In this document: positions 8,984 to 18,904 of the stretch, in pieces
Position numbering within the stretch: the first letter of the stretch is position 1
How the letters are laid out: every line of letters starts with the position of its first letter
Assembly: GCF_900452395.1 (NCBI RefSeq)
Contig: NZ_UGNV01000001.1
Span: 1,141,501 to 1,205,500, forward strand
DNA from: Legionella beliardensis
GTDB taxonomy: Bacteria; Pseudomonadota; Gammaproteobacteria; Legionellales; Legionellaceae
DNA: 64,000 bases
Direction: 5' to 3'
The notes under the pieces: generated by a model
Told to the model about the DNA's origin: nothing
The model's input: the letters and a program-made list of their open reading frames with translations, nothing else
Database searches by the model: none
Made by a program: the position numbers and the translations under genes

Positions 8984-9101
8984 ATTATAACATTTTTGAA
9001 AATACTTGGGGTAAAGCAATAAATAATTTAATTAGTGCATGCTTAATGAGATTGCTTCCCGTGTGCAAGCAAACGAACTACACTTGCTTAAATTTTTAGG
9101 C

Positions 9102-9120
9102 AGCAATGATAATCATTGAT
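9102..9120. promoter_or_regulatory. putative Fur box
   Basis: The central 13 bases AATGATAATCATT match the core of the Fur consensus exactly, and the site is palindromic (CAATGAT-A-ATCATTG). It lies in the 343-base divergent gap 8911-9253, about 130 bases before the nucleoside hydrolase start and about 190 from the other gene. Flanking bases match less well. Iron control of either neighbour is an inference. Confidence 0.4.
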
Positions 9121-9253
9121 TTGTTCCTGCCTCAAAAAATCTGACAAGTCGAGTTTTACTAAAGCTTATTTAGGTTTATGAGGATTGGAAGCGGTTTCAA
9201 TTTTTTTAGTTGCGCATGCTCATTAAATCTAATTAGTTAGGCAGGAATAGGGA

Positions 9254-10309
9254 ATGAAAGTAATACATGATGGTGATGCTGCTTATGAGGATATTATAGC
9301 ATTAAGTTTGTTATTGCTTAATGCAGATGTGGTAGCAGTCACGGTAACTTATGGTGAGTCAACACCGCATATAGGGGCTGCAAACATGGAGCGAATATGC
9401 CGAATGCTGCGGCCAGATGTGAAAATTCCTGTTGCTTTTGGTGTTAACTTTGCCCTTGATTTTCATGGAGAGCCTTTTCCTGAATTTATTAAAATAGAAG
9501 AAGATAGTATTTTAGAGAGCACAGAAGTACCGCTAGTAACTGACTCGCAAGTGACAGATTCAGCCGTGCATTTATTGTATAACACGTTAATGGTTAGTCA
9601 TGAAAAAATAACTATACTTGCGACAGGTCCCCTTACTAATATTGCAGAGCTGGTTTCTACCTATCCGGAATGCATAGAAAAAATTGAAAAAATAGTCATT
9701 ATGGGCGGTGCGGTACATGTACCAGGTAATATTACTGATTTAATTTTTGATGCAACAAACACAGTTGCTGAGTGGAATATTTACGCTGATCCAAAAGCTG
9801 CAGAAATTGTTTTTAATACACCTCTGCTGCCAATGGTACTTGTCCCACTTGATATTACCCGCCAAATGCCCATGACTAGAGACTTTTATGCACGATTAGA
9901 AGGTGAAGTGTTACCCGCATTAAGATTAGTTAGACATATGCTAACTTCCTTATTACAGACCATGGGTGAGGATTTATTCTATGAAAAATTACAGTTTTGG
10001 GATAGCTTAGCGGCCATGATAACTTTAAATCCTGCCATGGCACAATTTGAGGAACTTTCACTTACCGTTGATTTAAACACAAGTCAGGTCATAGAAAATA
10101 CTACCTTAAATAACAGCTCGCCTAAAGTGCAAATTGCAACGACACTGATTGATATTGAAAAAGCTTATGATACCTTCTTGACACTAATGAAAAAACGCTC
10201 AAAATCTTCATCTATGCTCGCCAATTATGATAGTCATTTCTTTAGCAAAGCTTCGTCTAACGCACCCTCTGTAACATCAAGTTTAGAGTTTAAACCAACA
10301 ACTATGTGA
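9254..10309 (+). CDS. inosine-uridine-preferring nucleoside hydrolase family protein
   Basis: The family cleaves the N-glycosidic bond of ribonucleosides using a Ca2+ bound by an N-terminal DxDPGxDD motif. Here the motif reads D6-G-D8-A-A-Y-E12-D13, so one Asp of the DD pair is Glu. Other signatures are present: ATGPLTNIA, IVIMGGAVHVPGNI, AEWNIYADPKAA, and a C-terminal FWDSLAA in which D250 matches the last Ca ligand but the usual preceding His is Trp249. A Ser-rich tail of about 40 residues extends past the family core. The start ATG 9254 follows an AATAGGGA ribosome site. Activity may be altered because of the two substitutions. Confidence 0.8.
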   Translation: MKVIHDGDAAYEDIIALSLLLLNADVVAVTVTYGESTPHIGAANMERICRMLRPDVKIPVAFGVNFALDFHGEPFPEFIKIEEDSILESTEVPLVTDSQVTDSAVHLLYNTLMVSHEKITILATGPLTNIAELVSTYPECIEKIEKIVIMGGAVHVPGNITDLIFDATNTVAEWNIYADPKAAEIVFNTPLLPMVLVPLDITRQMPMTRDFYARLEGEVLPALRLVRHMLTSLLQTMGEDLFYEKLQFWDSLAAMITLNPAMAQFEELSLTVDLNTSQVIENTTLNNSSPKVQIATTLIDIEKAYDTFLTLMKKRSKSSSMLANYDSHFFSKASSNAPSVTSSLEFKPTTM

Positions 10310-10344
10310 AAGAAATTCTTCGTCTAGCTTCATAAAACAGGTAT

Positions 10345-13161
10345 TCAACCCAAGAACGCTATTGTGGGCCTGATTGTGCTTACTTCCTGTTTGCAAACAA
10401 TTGGGCTAGGGTTTCTATCTGATTTAAAAAAATTAAAATAAGAACGGCTTAATTTACTTTCGCGCTTTAAAAGTAATGATTCGGTTAAGGTAATCTTTTT
10501 CATGATGGGTATTAGGGCATGCTTTGTTAATTTTTCTTGCATTGAAATAAGCTCGGTATAAGCTGAATTTTCTTGTTTAGAAAAATAAATTTTCTGTTCA
10601 TTATAGTTAAGGTGTTGTTGCAGGCGAACCCTTAAAACATAGCTTAAATTAATGAATAAAATGGCTTTCATTTTTTCATTGATAAGGCCATATTGCGCTA
10701 ATAAATTAATTTTTTTTGTGCTAGACAGATTTCTATTTATACCTAGGGCGATAATTAAATCATCAATGAAGATAACCATAGGACGGTATAAGTATTTCTT
10801 ATGATTAATCTGGTGAAGTTGGTTTAATTCTCTAAGACACGGGAGGTATTTTGCGAGATCATGTTGTATGAGGGCTTGGCTATAAGCCCTTGAGTCTAAG
10901 GTGCTCGTTTCTAAAGCGCTAATAAATTCGCCATAAAGCGCTTTGTTACCACAAATAAAACGAGATAAGCGCATTAATTGTGGGAAATAAATATCGAAAT
11001 TAAAGCCTTGTTGGGAAGCAAAATTATTAACTAATGTAGGTGCTGTTCCTATTAATCTAAAAATAACGTCTGATCCTACTTTTTTACCCAGTGGTGTTTT
11101 ACAAGCTTGTGGTTGATTGCCATCAAAGCAAAATCCTTCTTTAGTATAATAATCATAAAGCGCTCCACTAAAGCTAAATAAATTTCCTGCTTCATCTTGA
11201 ATAGTAATCCCAAGCATAGGAAGAACAGTTTCTCTTAGGTTTAAAATTTTTAACAAAATTAATTTAGTGACTTCTTTAGCAAGGTGAAACAAATCATCAT
11301 GTTTAATGATGATAAAAAATTCGATATCAGTAAAAGGCGTATTTTGTTTTCTAGCATTCGATCCTAAGTAAACAAAGGCAAAATGCATAAGATCAATATT
11401 GAGTAAATCACATGATTGCTTTACGATTAAGGTAAAAAATTTTTGCATATTTTTAGTAGCTAACTTATATAATTTTTTTAAGGATAAATTTTCCTTAAAT
11501 GATAATGACAAGGATTGCCGAATGTTTGCTAAAAATTTTTTATTTAAATAATCTTCTGTATGCAATCTATTGATTAAAGGCTTGTAAGAAAAATATAAGG
11601 GTGTTGGTTGAATAAAATTTTCTATATTTTTTAATGTGGCACGGCACAATAACTTTTTTATAGTTGCCGTTTTTTTATCTTCCAATCTTTTTGCAACATT
11701 GATTGCAAAATTTAATAAACCGCCTGTCTTAACGAGGTCTTTGTGCTCAAGCTCGCTGTTATAATTAAAAGAAAAATCTACCGATGAAGAGGTTAGTCGT
11801 AGGTAATCTTTAAATTGATGATGGTGGATCATTTCTTTAATAAAGCGCTGAGGATATTTAAAGCGATAGACATTTATAAAGGCGTCAATGTGGCGCTTTA
11901 TATTATTTTTTAATGGGAAAATAGCCTTAGCTAATGCATCAAATAACCAATTCTCATTAAAATATCTACTTTCTGAGGCATAAAACTTAACTTGTTTATA
12001 TTGTTTTCCAGAAAGTTTATCTACAAAACTTGCTAACTTATTTTCTAAATTTTTTTTGGTGAGCGCATTTTGATAAGTCGCTTGATGCAATAAATATTGG
12101 CGTGCAAAGGGTAAAATATGCATTCTATTATCTAGGATAAAAGCGATTTCTTCTCCTTGCTCGATTAAATTAAAACCATAGTCGTTAAGCCAGGTAGAAA
12201 TGGTATCATCCATGGTTGTTAGTTTATTTCCCTGGCCTAAAGCCACAACTGGGATAAATTTTAGAGGAAAACGGCCATTAAAATATTTTTTTAAATAATA
12301 AGCCCCTAAATCAGCGGCGACTGGCCAGGCTCCGCCTAAGCAATTTAATGGCTCTCTACCTGCAAGCTTTGCTGCTAAATCATACTTATCTTGATGCAAA
12401 TAATAATAGCTTTGTTGGGCTTCAGGCCACTTTTGTAAGCCTACTCCTTCTAAGATTTTCTTTTTTAAACCCGATAAATTTTGATGCCATTGCAATGGAT
12501 CGCAACTATTTTTATGCTGGTTTAAGAGAGTAGCAATTGCTTGTTTTCTGTTGGGCTTATTAAGCCAGTGAGCTAAAATTGCAGCTAGGCTTTTTTCATG
12601 ATTAAACACACCCCTTGGTCCAGTTAAAAAATATAGATTTCCTTCGATATCAGGTAAACAATCAATTCGTTCTTTAATAAATTTACTGATTGAACTAATT
12701 AAAACAATATGCTTAACATGAGATTCCTTTTTTAGAGGTTTGGCATTTATAAAACCTAAACTTTTTGCTGATTGATATAATTGAAATGCTTTAGATTGCG
12801 GATGCTCTAAAATGCAATCTATAGACTCTTCTTTTTCTTCCCAACGCTTCGTATTAATGCCCTCTGACTCATCGGTTATACTTTCATATTTCATGGTTTG
12901 TCTTAAACAGAATTCATCTAAGGTATTTGCCAGCCAATGAAAGCCTTCTTCTAAAGAATAAAAAGGAAGCGTTAATAAATAATTTGCAGCAAAATCATCA
13001 ATGATATTGCCTGCATATTGATAAGCTAAGGGTAAGTTTTTAAAGCAGTTCCTATAAGCTAATAGTTTTATATAGGCTAATTTCTCTAATGTTGCGTGAT
13101 AGCCAATTAAAGACAATACAGTGCTTAGTGTAACGTTTAAGTGTTCTAATTTAGTATTCAT
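10345..13161 (-). CDS. large protein with DUF294-like nucleotidyltransferase motif, candidate effector
   Basis: A 938-residue cytosolic-looking protein. Residues 600-614 read GSNARKQNTPFTDIE, the GS...DxE metal and nucleotide motif of DUF294/GlnD-type nucleotidyltransferases (D612 and E614 as metal ligands). An earlier segment, PVVALGQGNKLTTMDDTIS (about 306-324), looks like a second, weaker copy of the same pattern. The family is found with CBS domains or in uridylyl/adenylyltransferases; no CBS or HD domain is seen here. The remainder is helix-rich and unrecognised. Substrate is unknown. Size, lack of operon partners and location suggest an effector, which is inference only. Confidence 0.5.
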   Translation of the reverse strand: MNTKLEHLNVTLSTVLSLIGYHATLEKLAYIKLLAYRNCFKNLPLAYQYAGNIIDDFAANYLLTLPFYSLEEGFHWLANTLDEFCLRQTMKYESITDESEGINTKRWEEKEESIDCILEHPQSKAFQLYQSAKSLGFINAKPLKKESHVKHIVLISSISKFIKERIDCLPDIEGNLYFLTGPRGVFNHEKSLAAILAHWLNKPNRKQAIATLLNQHKNSCDPLQWHQNLSGLKKKILEGVGLQKWPEAQQSYYYLHQDKYDLAAKLAGREPLNCLGGAWPVAADLGAYYLKKYFNGRFPLKFIPVVALGQGNKLTTMDDTISTWLNDYGFNLIEQGEEIAFILDNRMHILPFARQYLLHQATYQNALTKKNLENKLASFVDKLSGKQYKQVKFYASESRYFNENWLFDALAKAIFPLKNNIKRHIDAFINVYRFKYPQRFIKEMIHHHQFKDYLRLTSSSVDFSFNYNSELEHKDLVKTGGLLNFAINVAKRLEDKKTATIKKLLCRATLKNIENFIQPTPLYFSYKPLINRLHTEDYLNKKFLANIRQSLSLSFKENLSLKKLYKLATKNMQKFFTLIVKQSCDLLNIDLMHFAFVYLGSNARKQNTPFTDIEFFIIIKHDDLFHLAKEVTKLILLKILNLRETVLPMLGITIQDEAGNLFSFSGALYDYYTKEGFCFDGNQPQACKTPLGKKVGSDVIFRLIGTAPTLVNNFASQQGFNFDIYFPQLMRLSRFICGNKALYGEFISALETSTLDSRAYSQALIQHDLAKYLPCLRELNQLHQINHKKYLYRPMVIFIDDLIIALGINRNLSSTKKINLLAQYGLINEKMKAILFINLSYVLRVRLQQHLNYNEQKIYFSKQENSAYTELISMQEKLTKHALIPIMKKITLTESLLLKRESKLSRSYFNFFKSDRNPSPIVCKQEVSTIRPTIAFLG

Positions 13162-13302
13162 AGGCAGGTGAGAATTAATAATTAAAATATAATCTTCAAA
13201 AACTATAAACTTTGTGTTTAGTAAGGCAGGTTTTGCTAATTTATTTTCTTAAAAAGCCGCAATAATAGTTGGAATATAAGTTAAGCTCAATGCTTTGAAA
13301 GA

Positions 13303-14259
13303 TTATAATATTTTCCCTACAGCAGTATCTTCTGGCGAACTTTCGTAGCCATCCGGATCATTAAAAGGCATGCTGATATAATGATTATCTCTATAAAATT
13401 TTAGTGCCTCTGGCGATGACTCAATATGCAAACTTTTATACCCTTGGCCTTTGAGCCATTTTTCACATAATGCTAAAAATTGGCTACCATAGTTATGATT
13501 TCTTTTTAACTCATCAATAACAATAATACGCATGGCTGCTCGCTCATCAGGCCATAGTTGCAAATGTGCATAACCGATGATTTCTGGGCCTTGATAAACC
13601 ACAAAATGGATATGGGTATCTTTAGTGAATGTCCAGGTATAGGGATCTAAAATTCCTGCCTTATCAAAAAAGTAAAATTGCCTAAAATGACGTACTGCAT
13701 GCCATTCTCTGATAGTTAAAGCTTTGACTATTCTTAATCCATTAAAACCTGCTTTTCTATCAATGTCGGCAATGAATTCATCTTTACCTAGACAATAGGC
13801 ATTTATATCCTCAGAATATTGACGTGCTAAGCCTTGTTTTAAACGAGCATAGGCTTCTCTATCTTCTGGATGGTTTCTCATCCAGTCCCGAAATTTTAAA
13901 TGGCGCTCAATTTCAGGACTACCTGCCTCAAAAGCATGTACGTGATATGTTCTTTGGTTACCTCCTTTTTGAAAATAGCGACGAAAAGGCATGCCATATT
14001 CACCTTTAGCCTCGTATCCAAGTGCTAACATTGCAGTATTAGCATCATCTACCTTTGTAATATCCAAAACCACCGGCACCATATCAATGACAGGTTTGGC
14101 AGCCAAGCTTGGAACGGAAGTTGAGCCAATATGATGAATCGCAAGGCAATTATCGCCTAAAGCAATTTTGATTTTTTCTGCTTCTTCGGCAAAATTTATA
14201 GGCCAATTAGCATTGTAAGGCACTACTTGAACTCGTCGATTTTGTGGTTTGATTGTCAT
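13303..14259 (-). CDS. bifunctional GrpB (UPF0157) / GNAT acetyltransferase fusion
   Basis: Residues 1-165 are a GrpB/UPF0157 domain: VQVVPYNANWPINFAEEAEKI, HIGSTSVPSLAAKPVIDMVP and the YFQKGGNQRTYHVHAFEAG block. This family has a nucleotidyltransferase-like fold. Residues about 180-318 are a GNAT domain (EIIGYAHLQLWPDERAAMRIIVID, then NHNYGSQFLALCEKWLKGQGYKSLHIESSPEALKFYRDNHY). The same fusion is known in Legionella. Substrate is not established. No operon partner; the divergent neighbour is the hydrolase at 14361. Confidence 0.85.
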   Translation of the reverse strand: MTIKPQNRRVQVVPYNANWPINFAEEAEKIKIALGDNCLAIHHIGSTSVPSLAAKPVIDMVPVVLDITKVDDANTAMLALGYEAKGEYGMPFRRYFQKGGNQRTYHVHAFEAGSPEIERHLKFRDWMRNHPEDREAYARLKQGLARQYSEDINAYCLGKDEFIADIDRKAGFNGLRIVKALTIREWHAVRHFRQFYFFDKAGILDPYTWTFTKDTHIHFVVYQGPEIIGYAHLQLWPDERAAMRIIVIDELKRNHNYGSQFLALCEKWLKGQGYKSLHIESSPEALKFYRDNHYISMPFNDPDGYESSPEDTAVGKIL

Positions 14260-14360
14260 CAGTTAAACCTTTATGTTTCTCATTTTCTATATTCCATACT
14301 ATCCTTATCAATTCTGCCATTAACAAAGTGTCGTAAATGGGTTACAAGGAGGTAATCTCT

Positions 14361-15257
14361 ATGAAAACCAACTATTTTTTGGGCGCGTCAACCGATGGTT
14401 TCCATCGGATTGTCTACACTGAATGGGGACAGCCTAGCCCAACAAAGCCCGCGGTATTTTGTGTGCATGGGCTCCTTCGTAATCGACATGACTTTGACGC
14501 GCTGGCTACTTTTTTAAGCCAACAAGGACGCCATTTATTTTGCCCTGATATTGCAGGTCGTGGCGATAGTGATTGGTTTAAAAATCCTCAACATTACAAT
14601 TTTGAACAATACATTGCCGATATGACGGCTCTTATCGCCAGGTCAGCAGCTACAGCAGTTGACTGGATAGGCACGTCAATGGGCGGGTTAATTGGTATGA
14701 TGATAGCCGCCATGCCTAATTCTCCCATTCGCCGTTTGGTACTCAACGATGTTGGCCCGCAAGTTCCCCTGCATGGTTTGCGCCGTTTATCCAAATATGC
14801 TGATACTCGTGTTGTATTTTCTAGTAAAGAAGAAGCAAGGCAATATTACCAGAAAATCTATGCAGATTTTGGTAATTTAAGCGAGTCGCAATGGATGGAT
14901 TTTACCGAGCATAGTATTAAACTTCAATCTGACGGTAAATACACGGCCAAATGTGATCCCAATATTACCCATACTAAGACAACTACGCAATTTATGTGGG
15001 AACTCGTACAGCATCCTCACAAGACCTTGGAAGGAATTTTCTTCGATATTGATTTATGGCATATATGGCAGCAAGTCACCTGTCCAGTACTCATTATCCA
15101 TGGCCGCCACTCAGATATTTTATTACCTGAACATATTGCTAAAATGCAAAAAACTCATCCACAGATGGACTTGCTACAAATAGAAAATGCCGGCCACGCC
15201 CCAGCACTATTGGAATTGGCAGAGCATGAGAAAATTAAAAACTGGTTACAGGCCTAG
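14361..15257 (+). CDS. alpha/beta hydrolase
   Basis: A 298-residue alpha/beta-fold hydrolase. The start at 14361 is chosen over an in-frame start at 14337 because AAGGAGG lies at 14346-14352, eight bases before it. Motifs: oxyanion HG in FCVHGLLRN, nucleophile elbow GTSMGG, acid in IHGRHSDILL, and His in NAGHAPALLE. It resembles small-ester or meta-cleavage-product hydrolases; substrate cannot be told. No signal peptide. Confidence 0.85.
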   Translation: MKTNYFLGASTDGFHRIVYTEWGQPSPTKPAVFCVHGLLRNRHDFDALATFLSQQGRHLFCPDIAGRGDSDWFKNPQHYNFEQYIADMTALIARSAATAVDWIGTSMGGLIGMMIAAMPNSPIRRLVLNDVGPQVPLHGLRRLSKYADTRVVFSSKEEARQYYQKIYADFGNLSESQWMDFTEHSIKLQSDGKYTAKCDPNITHTKTTTQFMWELVQHPHKTLEGIFFDIDLWHIWQQVTCPVLIIHGRHSDILLPEHIAKMQKTHPQMDLLQIENAGHAPALLELAEHEKIKNWLQA

Positions 15258-15346
15258 AAGCTGTCTTACCAGTTTAATTGGAGTATAAAGAGTAATGAAA
15301 AATTGAAAAGCAGAATTAATTGGCGCTTCGTTGAGTCTAGGTAAAA

Positions 15347-17131
15347 TTATAATTTATTCAATTGCAGCCAGTATTCAAGTAATCCAATTTGCCATAATTT
15401 TGATACCCCTAATGGGGTTATATTTTTTTCTGAATTCTTAAATAAATCTTGAATCATATCCCATTGAAATAGACCACGCTGTTTTATATTAGCGCAGGAG
15501 AGGATATCTTGCATGAGCTCGAGGGTATGGCCTTTTAGATGCTTTAGAGCTGGAACAGGAAAGTAACCCTTAGGCCGGTTAACCACTTGATGAGGAAGTA
15601 GCTGTTGCCCAATTTTCTTTAGAATATACTTACCTTCATTAGGCAATTTATAGCGAAGTGGTAAAGAAGCTGCAAGCTCAAGGACTGCCTCATCTAAAAA
15701 GGGGACGCGGGCTTCAAGGCTTGCTGCCATGGTCATATTATCTACGCGACAAAGCGGGCCATTAGCTAGAGCAAATGTGCTTTCATAAAGAAGTAAATTA
15801 TCTATGGGATACGTAGAGCCATTTTGCAAGCAAAGCTCTTCTAAAAATAAGAGGGATTGCGGTGGTGTTTGAAAACTAGGTGTAACCAGTTGCTGGTATT
15901 CTTGGTAAGAACGATCGGCAACTAAGTTAAAAATCATTTGTGCTGATTGAGGTAAAGGGGCTTGCTTATCTTTAAGTGCATGAAACCAATGATAGCCTGC
16001 GAAAATTTCATCTGCTCCTTGTCCTGACAAAACAACCTTAACATGTTTAGCAACTTCTTGAGCAAGGAGATAAAAGCCAATATTATCATGACTAAGCATC
16101 GGTTCAGACATGGCTAAAATACAATCTTTTAAAGAATAAGCCAGTTGCTTATTGGAAATAAACAATTGTTGATGATTGGTTTTAAAATGAGAAGCAATTA
16201 AATTTGAATAAAAGAATTCATCGCCTTGCTCATTTAAGCTGCTTTCAAAACCGATGGAAAAAGTATGAAGGGGTTGGCTGTATTCTTTGCTAGCCATTGA
16301 TACAAGTAAGGAGGAATCTAATCCCCCTGATAATAATATCCCAATAGGGACATCTGCAGCTAATTGGCGTCTTGTTGCTTTTGATAAAGCACTTTCAATA
16401 GTTTCTAACCAATCTTGCTCAGTTAGGACATGATTTGCTGCCTCTTCATCGATCTTTAATTGCCAATATCTTTCTTGCTCTACTTTTCCATTCGCATGCA
16501 CCGTCATTATGGTGCCTGGTTGTAATTTTCGTACACCAGCAAGAATGGTAAAAGGCTCAGGAACCGCATGGAAGGTAAGGTAATAATGCAGCGCTATTTT
16601 ATCAATCGTTGTATCAATATTGCCAAATTCAAGAAGCGCGGGTAGGGTGGAGGCAAATTTAAAACCACTCGTGTAATTGGTATTATAGTAAAGTGGCTTT
16701 ATACCTAAGCGATCACGCACGAGGATTAATTTACCTGTCTCTGTCTCCCATAAAGCAAAAGCAAACATCCCTTGTAGTCGGGAAATACCTTGCTTACCCC
16801 AAGCGTGATAGGCTTTGATAATGACTTCTGTATCGCTTGTTGATTTAAATGTATAGCCTTTTGCCTCAAGCTCTCGACGTAGCTCTAAAAAATTGTAAAT
16901 AGCACCATTAAAGACTAAGGCTAAGCCTAAATCTGCATCAACCATAGGCTGAGCAGCTAGGTTTGAAAGATCAAAGATTTTTAGCCTTCTGTGCCCAAAT
17001 GCCAACCTTTCTTGATGGTAGATATGGCCATCATCTGGGCCCCGGCTATATTGTTTTGAAATGACTTTTTTCAAATTAGGCAAAGAGACTTGTACATCAG
17101 AAAAATGATATTCCCCAGCAATCCCACACAT
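15347..17131 (-). CDS. asnB: asparagine synthase (glutamine-hydrolysing)
   Basis: Makes asparagine from aspartate, ATP and glutamine. The protein begins MCGIAGEYHF, placing Cys2 as the N-terminal glutaminase nucleophile, which fixes the start. RGPDDG and the FNGAIYNFLELR block belong to the class II amidotransferase domain (1-200). The synthetase domain carries the PP-loop SGGLDSS, then SGQGADEIFAGY, and a late EARVPFLDE. Length (594) is close to the bacterial long type. Transcribed alone. Confidence 0.92.
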   Translation of the reverse strand: MCGIAGEYHFSDVQVSLPNLKKVISKQYSRGPDDGHIYHQERLAFGHRRLKIFDLSNLAAQPMVDADLGLALVFNGAIYNFLELRRELEAKGYTFKSTSDTEVIIKAYHAWGKQGISRLQGMFAFALWETETGKLILVRDRLGIKPLYYNTNYTSGFKFASTLPALLEFGNIDTTIDKIALHYYLTFHAVPEPFTILAGVRKLQPGTIMTVHANGKVEQERYWQLKIDEEAANHVLTEQDWLETIESALSKATRRQLAADVPIGILLSGGLDSSLLVSMASKEYSQPLHTFSIGFESSLNEQGDEFFYSNLIASHFKTNHQQLFISNKQLAYSLKDCILAMSEPMLSHDNIGFYLLAQEVAKHVKVVLSGQGADEIFAGYHWFHALKDKQAPLPQSAQMIFNLVADRSYQEYQQLVTPSFQTPPQSLLFLEELCLQNGSTYPIDNLLLYESTFALANGPLCRVDNMTMAASLEARVPFLDEAVLELAASLPLRYKLPNEGKYILKKIGQQLLPHQVVNRPKGYFPVPALKHLKGHTLELMQDILSCANIKQRGLFQWDMIQDLFKNSEKNITPLGVSKLWQIGLLEYWLQLNKL

Positions 17132-17382
17132 AACGCTCCATTTTGTTGCTCAGTAATATATAAAAAATTTGCGTCTTTATTTGATAATGTCCAAAATTAA
17201 TTATCATCGGACATAGGTTAATGACTTTGTTGATAAGCTTAATTAAAGCGAATAAAAATCTTAAGCGATTATTTATAGGTATTAAACAAACTATAGCCTC
17301 TAATTGCTCAAAAGGGAAACTCAGGCTTAAGAAGCTATAAAAAATGATATAGAGCTATCGCATTATGCAGCGAATCTTACCT

Positions 17383-18576
17383 TTACTCATAGAAAGGTTT
17401 TTGTTGTAAAAATTCTTTAATATTATGTTTAACGACTTCTTTAAAGCAGCCTGTGTTCTCCAATACCTGTTGTTGCCGCTCTGAGCTTGTGCCCTTATTC
17501 ATAATCGTTGCTAGGGTTTCGAAATAGTTTTGATAATTCAATTGCTTGATGTAGGGCGTTAACTTACTTAACCATTCTAAAATATCTTCCCGAAGAGGTT
17601 TTAATTTTCCCTCAGTATTCATGACTAACTCGGCATCTAAGCCATATCGAATTGCGCGCCACTTATTTTCGCGTGAAAGCCAATAAGGTGGATAAGCAAC
17701 AGACTCAAGCCAACTGCCATTGTCTCTAAACCAATAAGCAAGCGTGTGAATGAAGGCAATGATAGCTAAGGCTTCAGCTAAAGTAGCTGTGCCATCACAG
17801 ACACGTATTTCTAACGTGCCTAAAGTAGGACTAGGACGCAAATCCCACCATAAGTCATGCAATGATTTAATAGAGCCGCATGCTTTAAGTGCTTGACACA
17901 TACGCTCAAATTCCTGCCAATTTTTTACATGATAGGGATGTCCTGCGGTTGGTAAAGCTTCATAAGTGGTAGGTCGGCAGGATGAAAGCCCGGTATTTAT
18001 ACCTTGCCAGAAGGGTGAGCTTGCCGACAGAGCTAAAAGGTGAGGTAGAAAGTACATAAAAAAATTATTGAAACGAATGCATTCCTCGCCACTGGTCATA
18101 CCAAGGTGAAGATGCAGTCCATAAACGCTCATGCGTCGAGTAACCCACTGGGTGCGTTGGATTAACTCTTGATAACGCGCCGTAGGTGAGATAATCCAAT
18201 CCTCATACTTAGAAAACGGGTGGGTGCCTGTGGTTGAAAGCAAAATACCAAATTTTTGCGTGATAAGCTGTAGTTCGTTAAGTGTGCTACCTAAATCTGC
18301 TTCCGCTTCCTGCACTGTTTCACATTTGTCGCTGTTGATTTCCAAGGTACTTAAGAAGAATTCAGGTTTTATTTTTGGCAGATGCCGAGAGGCGATTAAT
18401 ATCTTTTCGGCACATGAATTGAGATTATAATCCGTTTGGTCAATTAATTGCAGTTCAATTTCTACCCCTAAAGTAAGCGCACCTGCACTTTTAAAATGAA
18501 GTTCCTCATCGTCACTAATTGATGACTTAGAAAGTGAGTTTTCGTTAATGTGCAAAGTATTATTAAGTTCGTTCAT
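17383..18576 (-). CDS. ybdK: YbdK-type carboxylate-amine ligase (GCS2 family)
   Basis: LTLGVEIELQLID near residue 35 is the glutamate-cysteine ligase 2 ATP-grasp-like start; HLHLGMTSGE, SSPFWQGINTGLSSCR and a WWDLRPSPTLGTLEIRVCD segment are diagnostic of the YbdK branch. Members ligate glutamate to amines or cysteine at low rate in vitro; the physiological product is uncertain. 397 residues, a little longer than E. coli YbdK. Divergent from the ferritin-like gene at 18905. Confidence 0.85.
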   Translation of the reverse strand: MNELNNTLHINENSLSKSSISDDEELHFKSAGALTLGVEIELQLIDQTDYNLNSCAEKILIASRHLPKIKPEFFLSTLEINSDKCETVQEAEADLGSTLNELQLITQKFGILLSTTGTHPFSKYEDWIISPTARYQELIQRTQWVTRRMSVYGLHLHLGMTSGEECIRFNNFFMYFLPHLLALSASSPFWQGINTGLSSCRPTTYEALPTAGHPYHVKNWQEFERMCQALKACGSIKSLHDLWWDLRPSPTLGTLEIRVCDGTATLAEALAIIAFIHTLAYWFRDNGSWLESVAYPPYWLSRENKWRAIRYGLDAELVMNTEGKLKPLREDILEWLSKLTPYIKQLNYQNYFETLATIMNKGTSSERQQQVLENTGCFKEVVKHNIKEFLQQKPFYE

Positions 18577-18904
18577 TTAATGTTCGTAAATAAAAATTTA
18601 CTCCGTTGTATACATAAAAAGGTTTAAAAGAAAGTTTATTTAACTATAAAGTGAAACTTTTATATAAAATCGTTTTGCTTTTAGACTGATAGAATTGATT
18701 TATATCAACATCTATAATTTCTTAAGTAGCTATTTTTCAATTCTAAATGGCACATCTAATTTTAATGAAAAGCCTGTTTATAAGCTTAGTATTAAAAGTA
18801 ATAATTTGAGAAATATAAATTTAACTATACTTATATAAGCTAGGCAGAAGAAGTAAGACTAAGAAAAGCGCTAAGACATAGTAAAATTTATAGGGAGATA
18901 AACC
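18577..18904. other. AT-rich divergent intergenic region
   Basis: 328 bases between the divergent ligase and ferritin-like genes. It should hold both promoters, but no single -35/-10 pair stands out in the AT-rich sequence and I see no RNA gene, repeat or operator. AGGGAGATAAACC just before 18905 is the ribosome site of the next gene. Confidence 0.5.

Noticed and set aside
9096-9140. Rho-independent terminator (AGGCAG...CTGCCT)
   Set aside because: It lies upstream of both divergent genes and no T-tract follows on either strand; the inner palindrome is better read as a Fur-like site.
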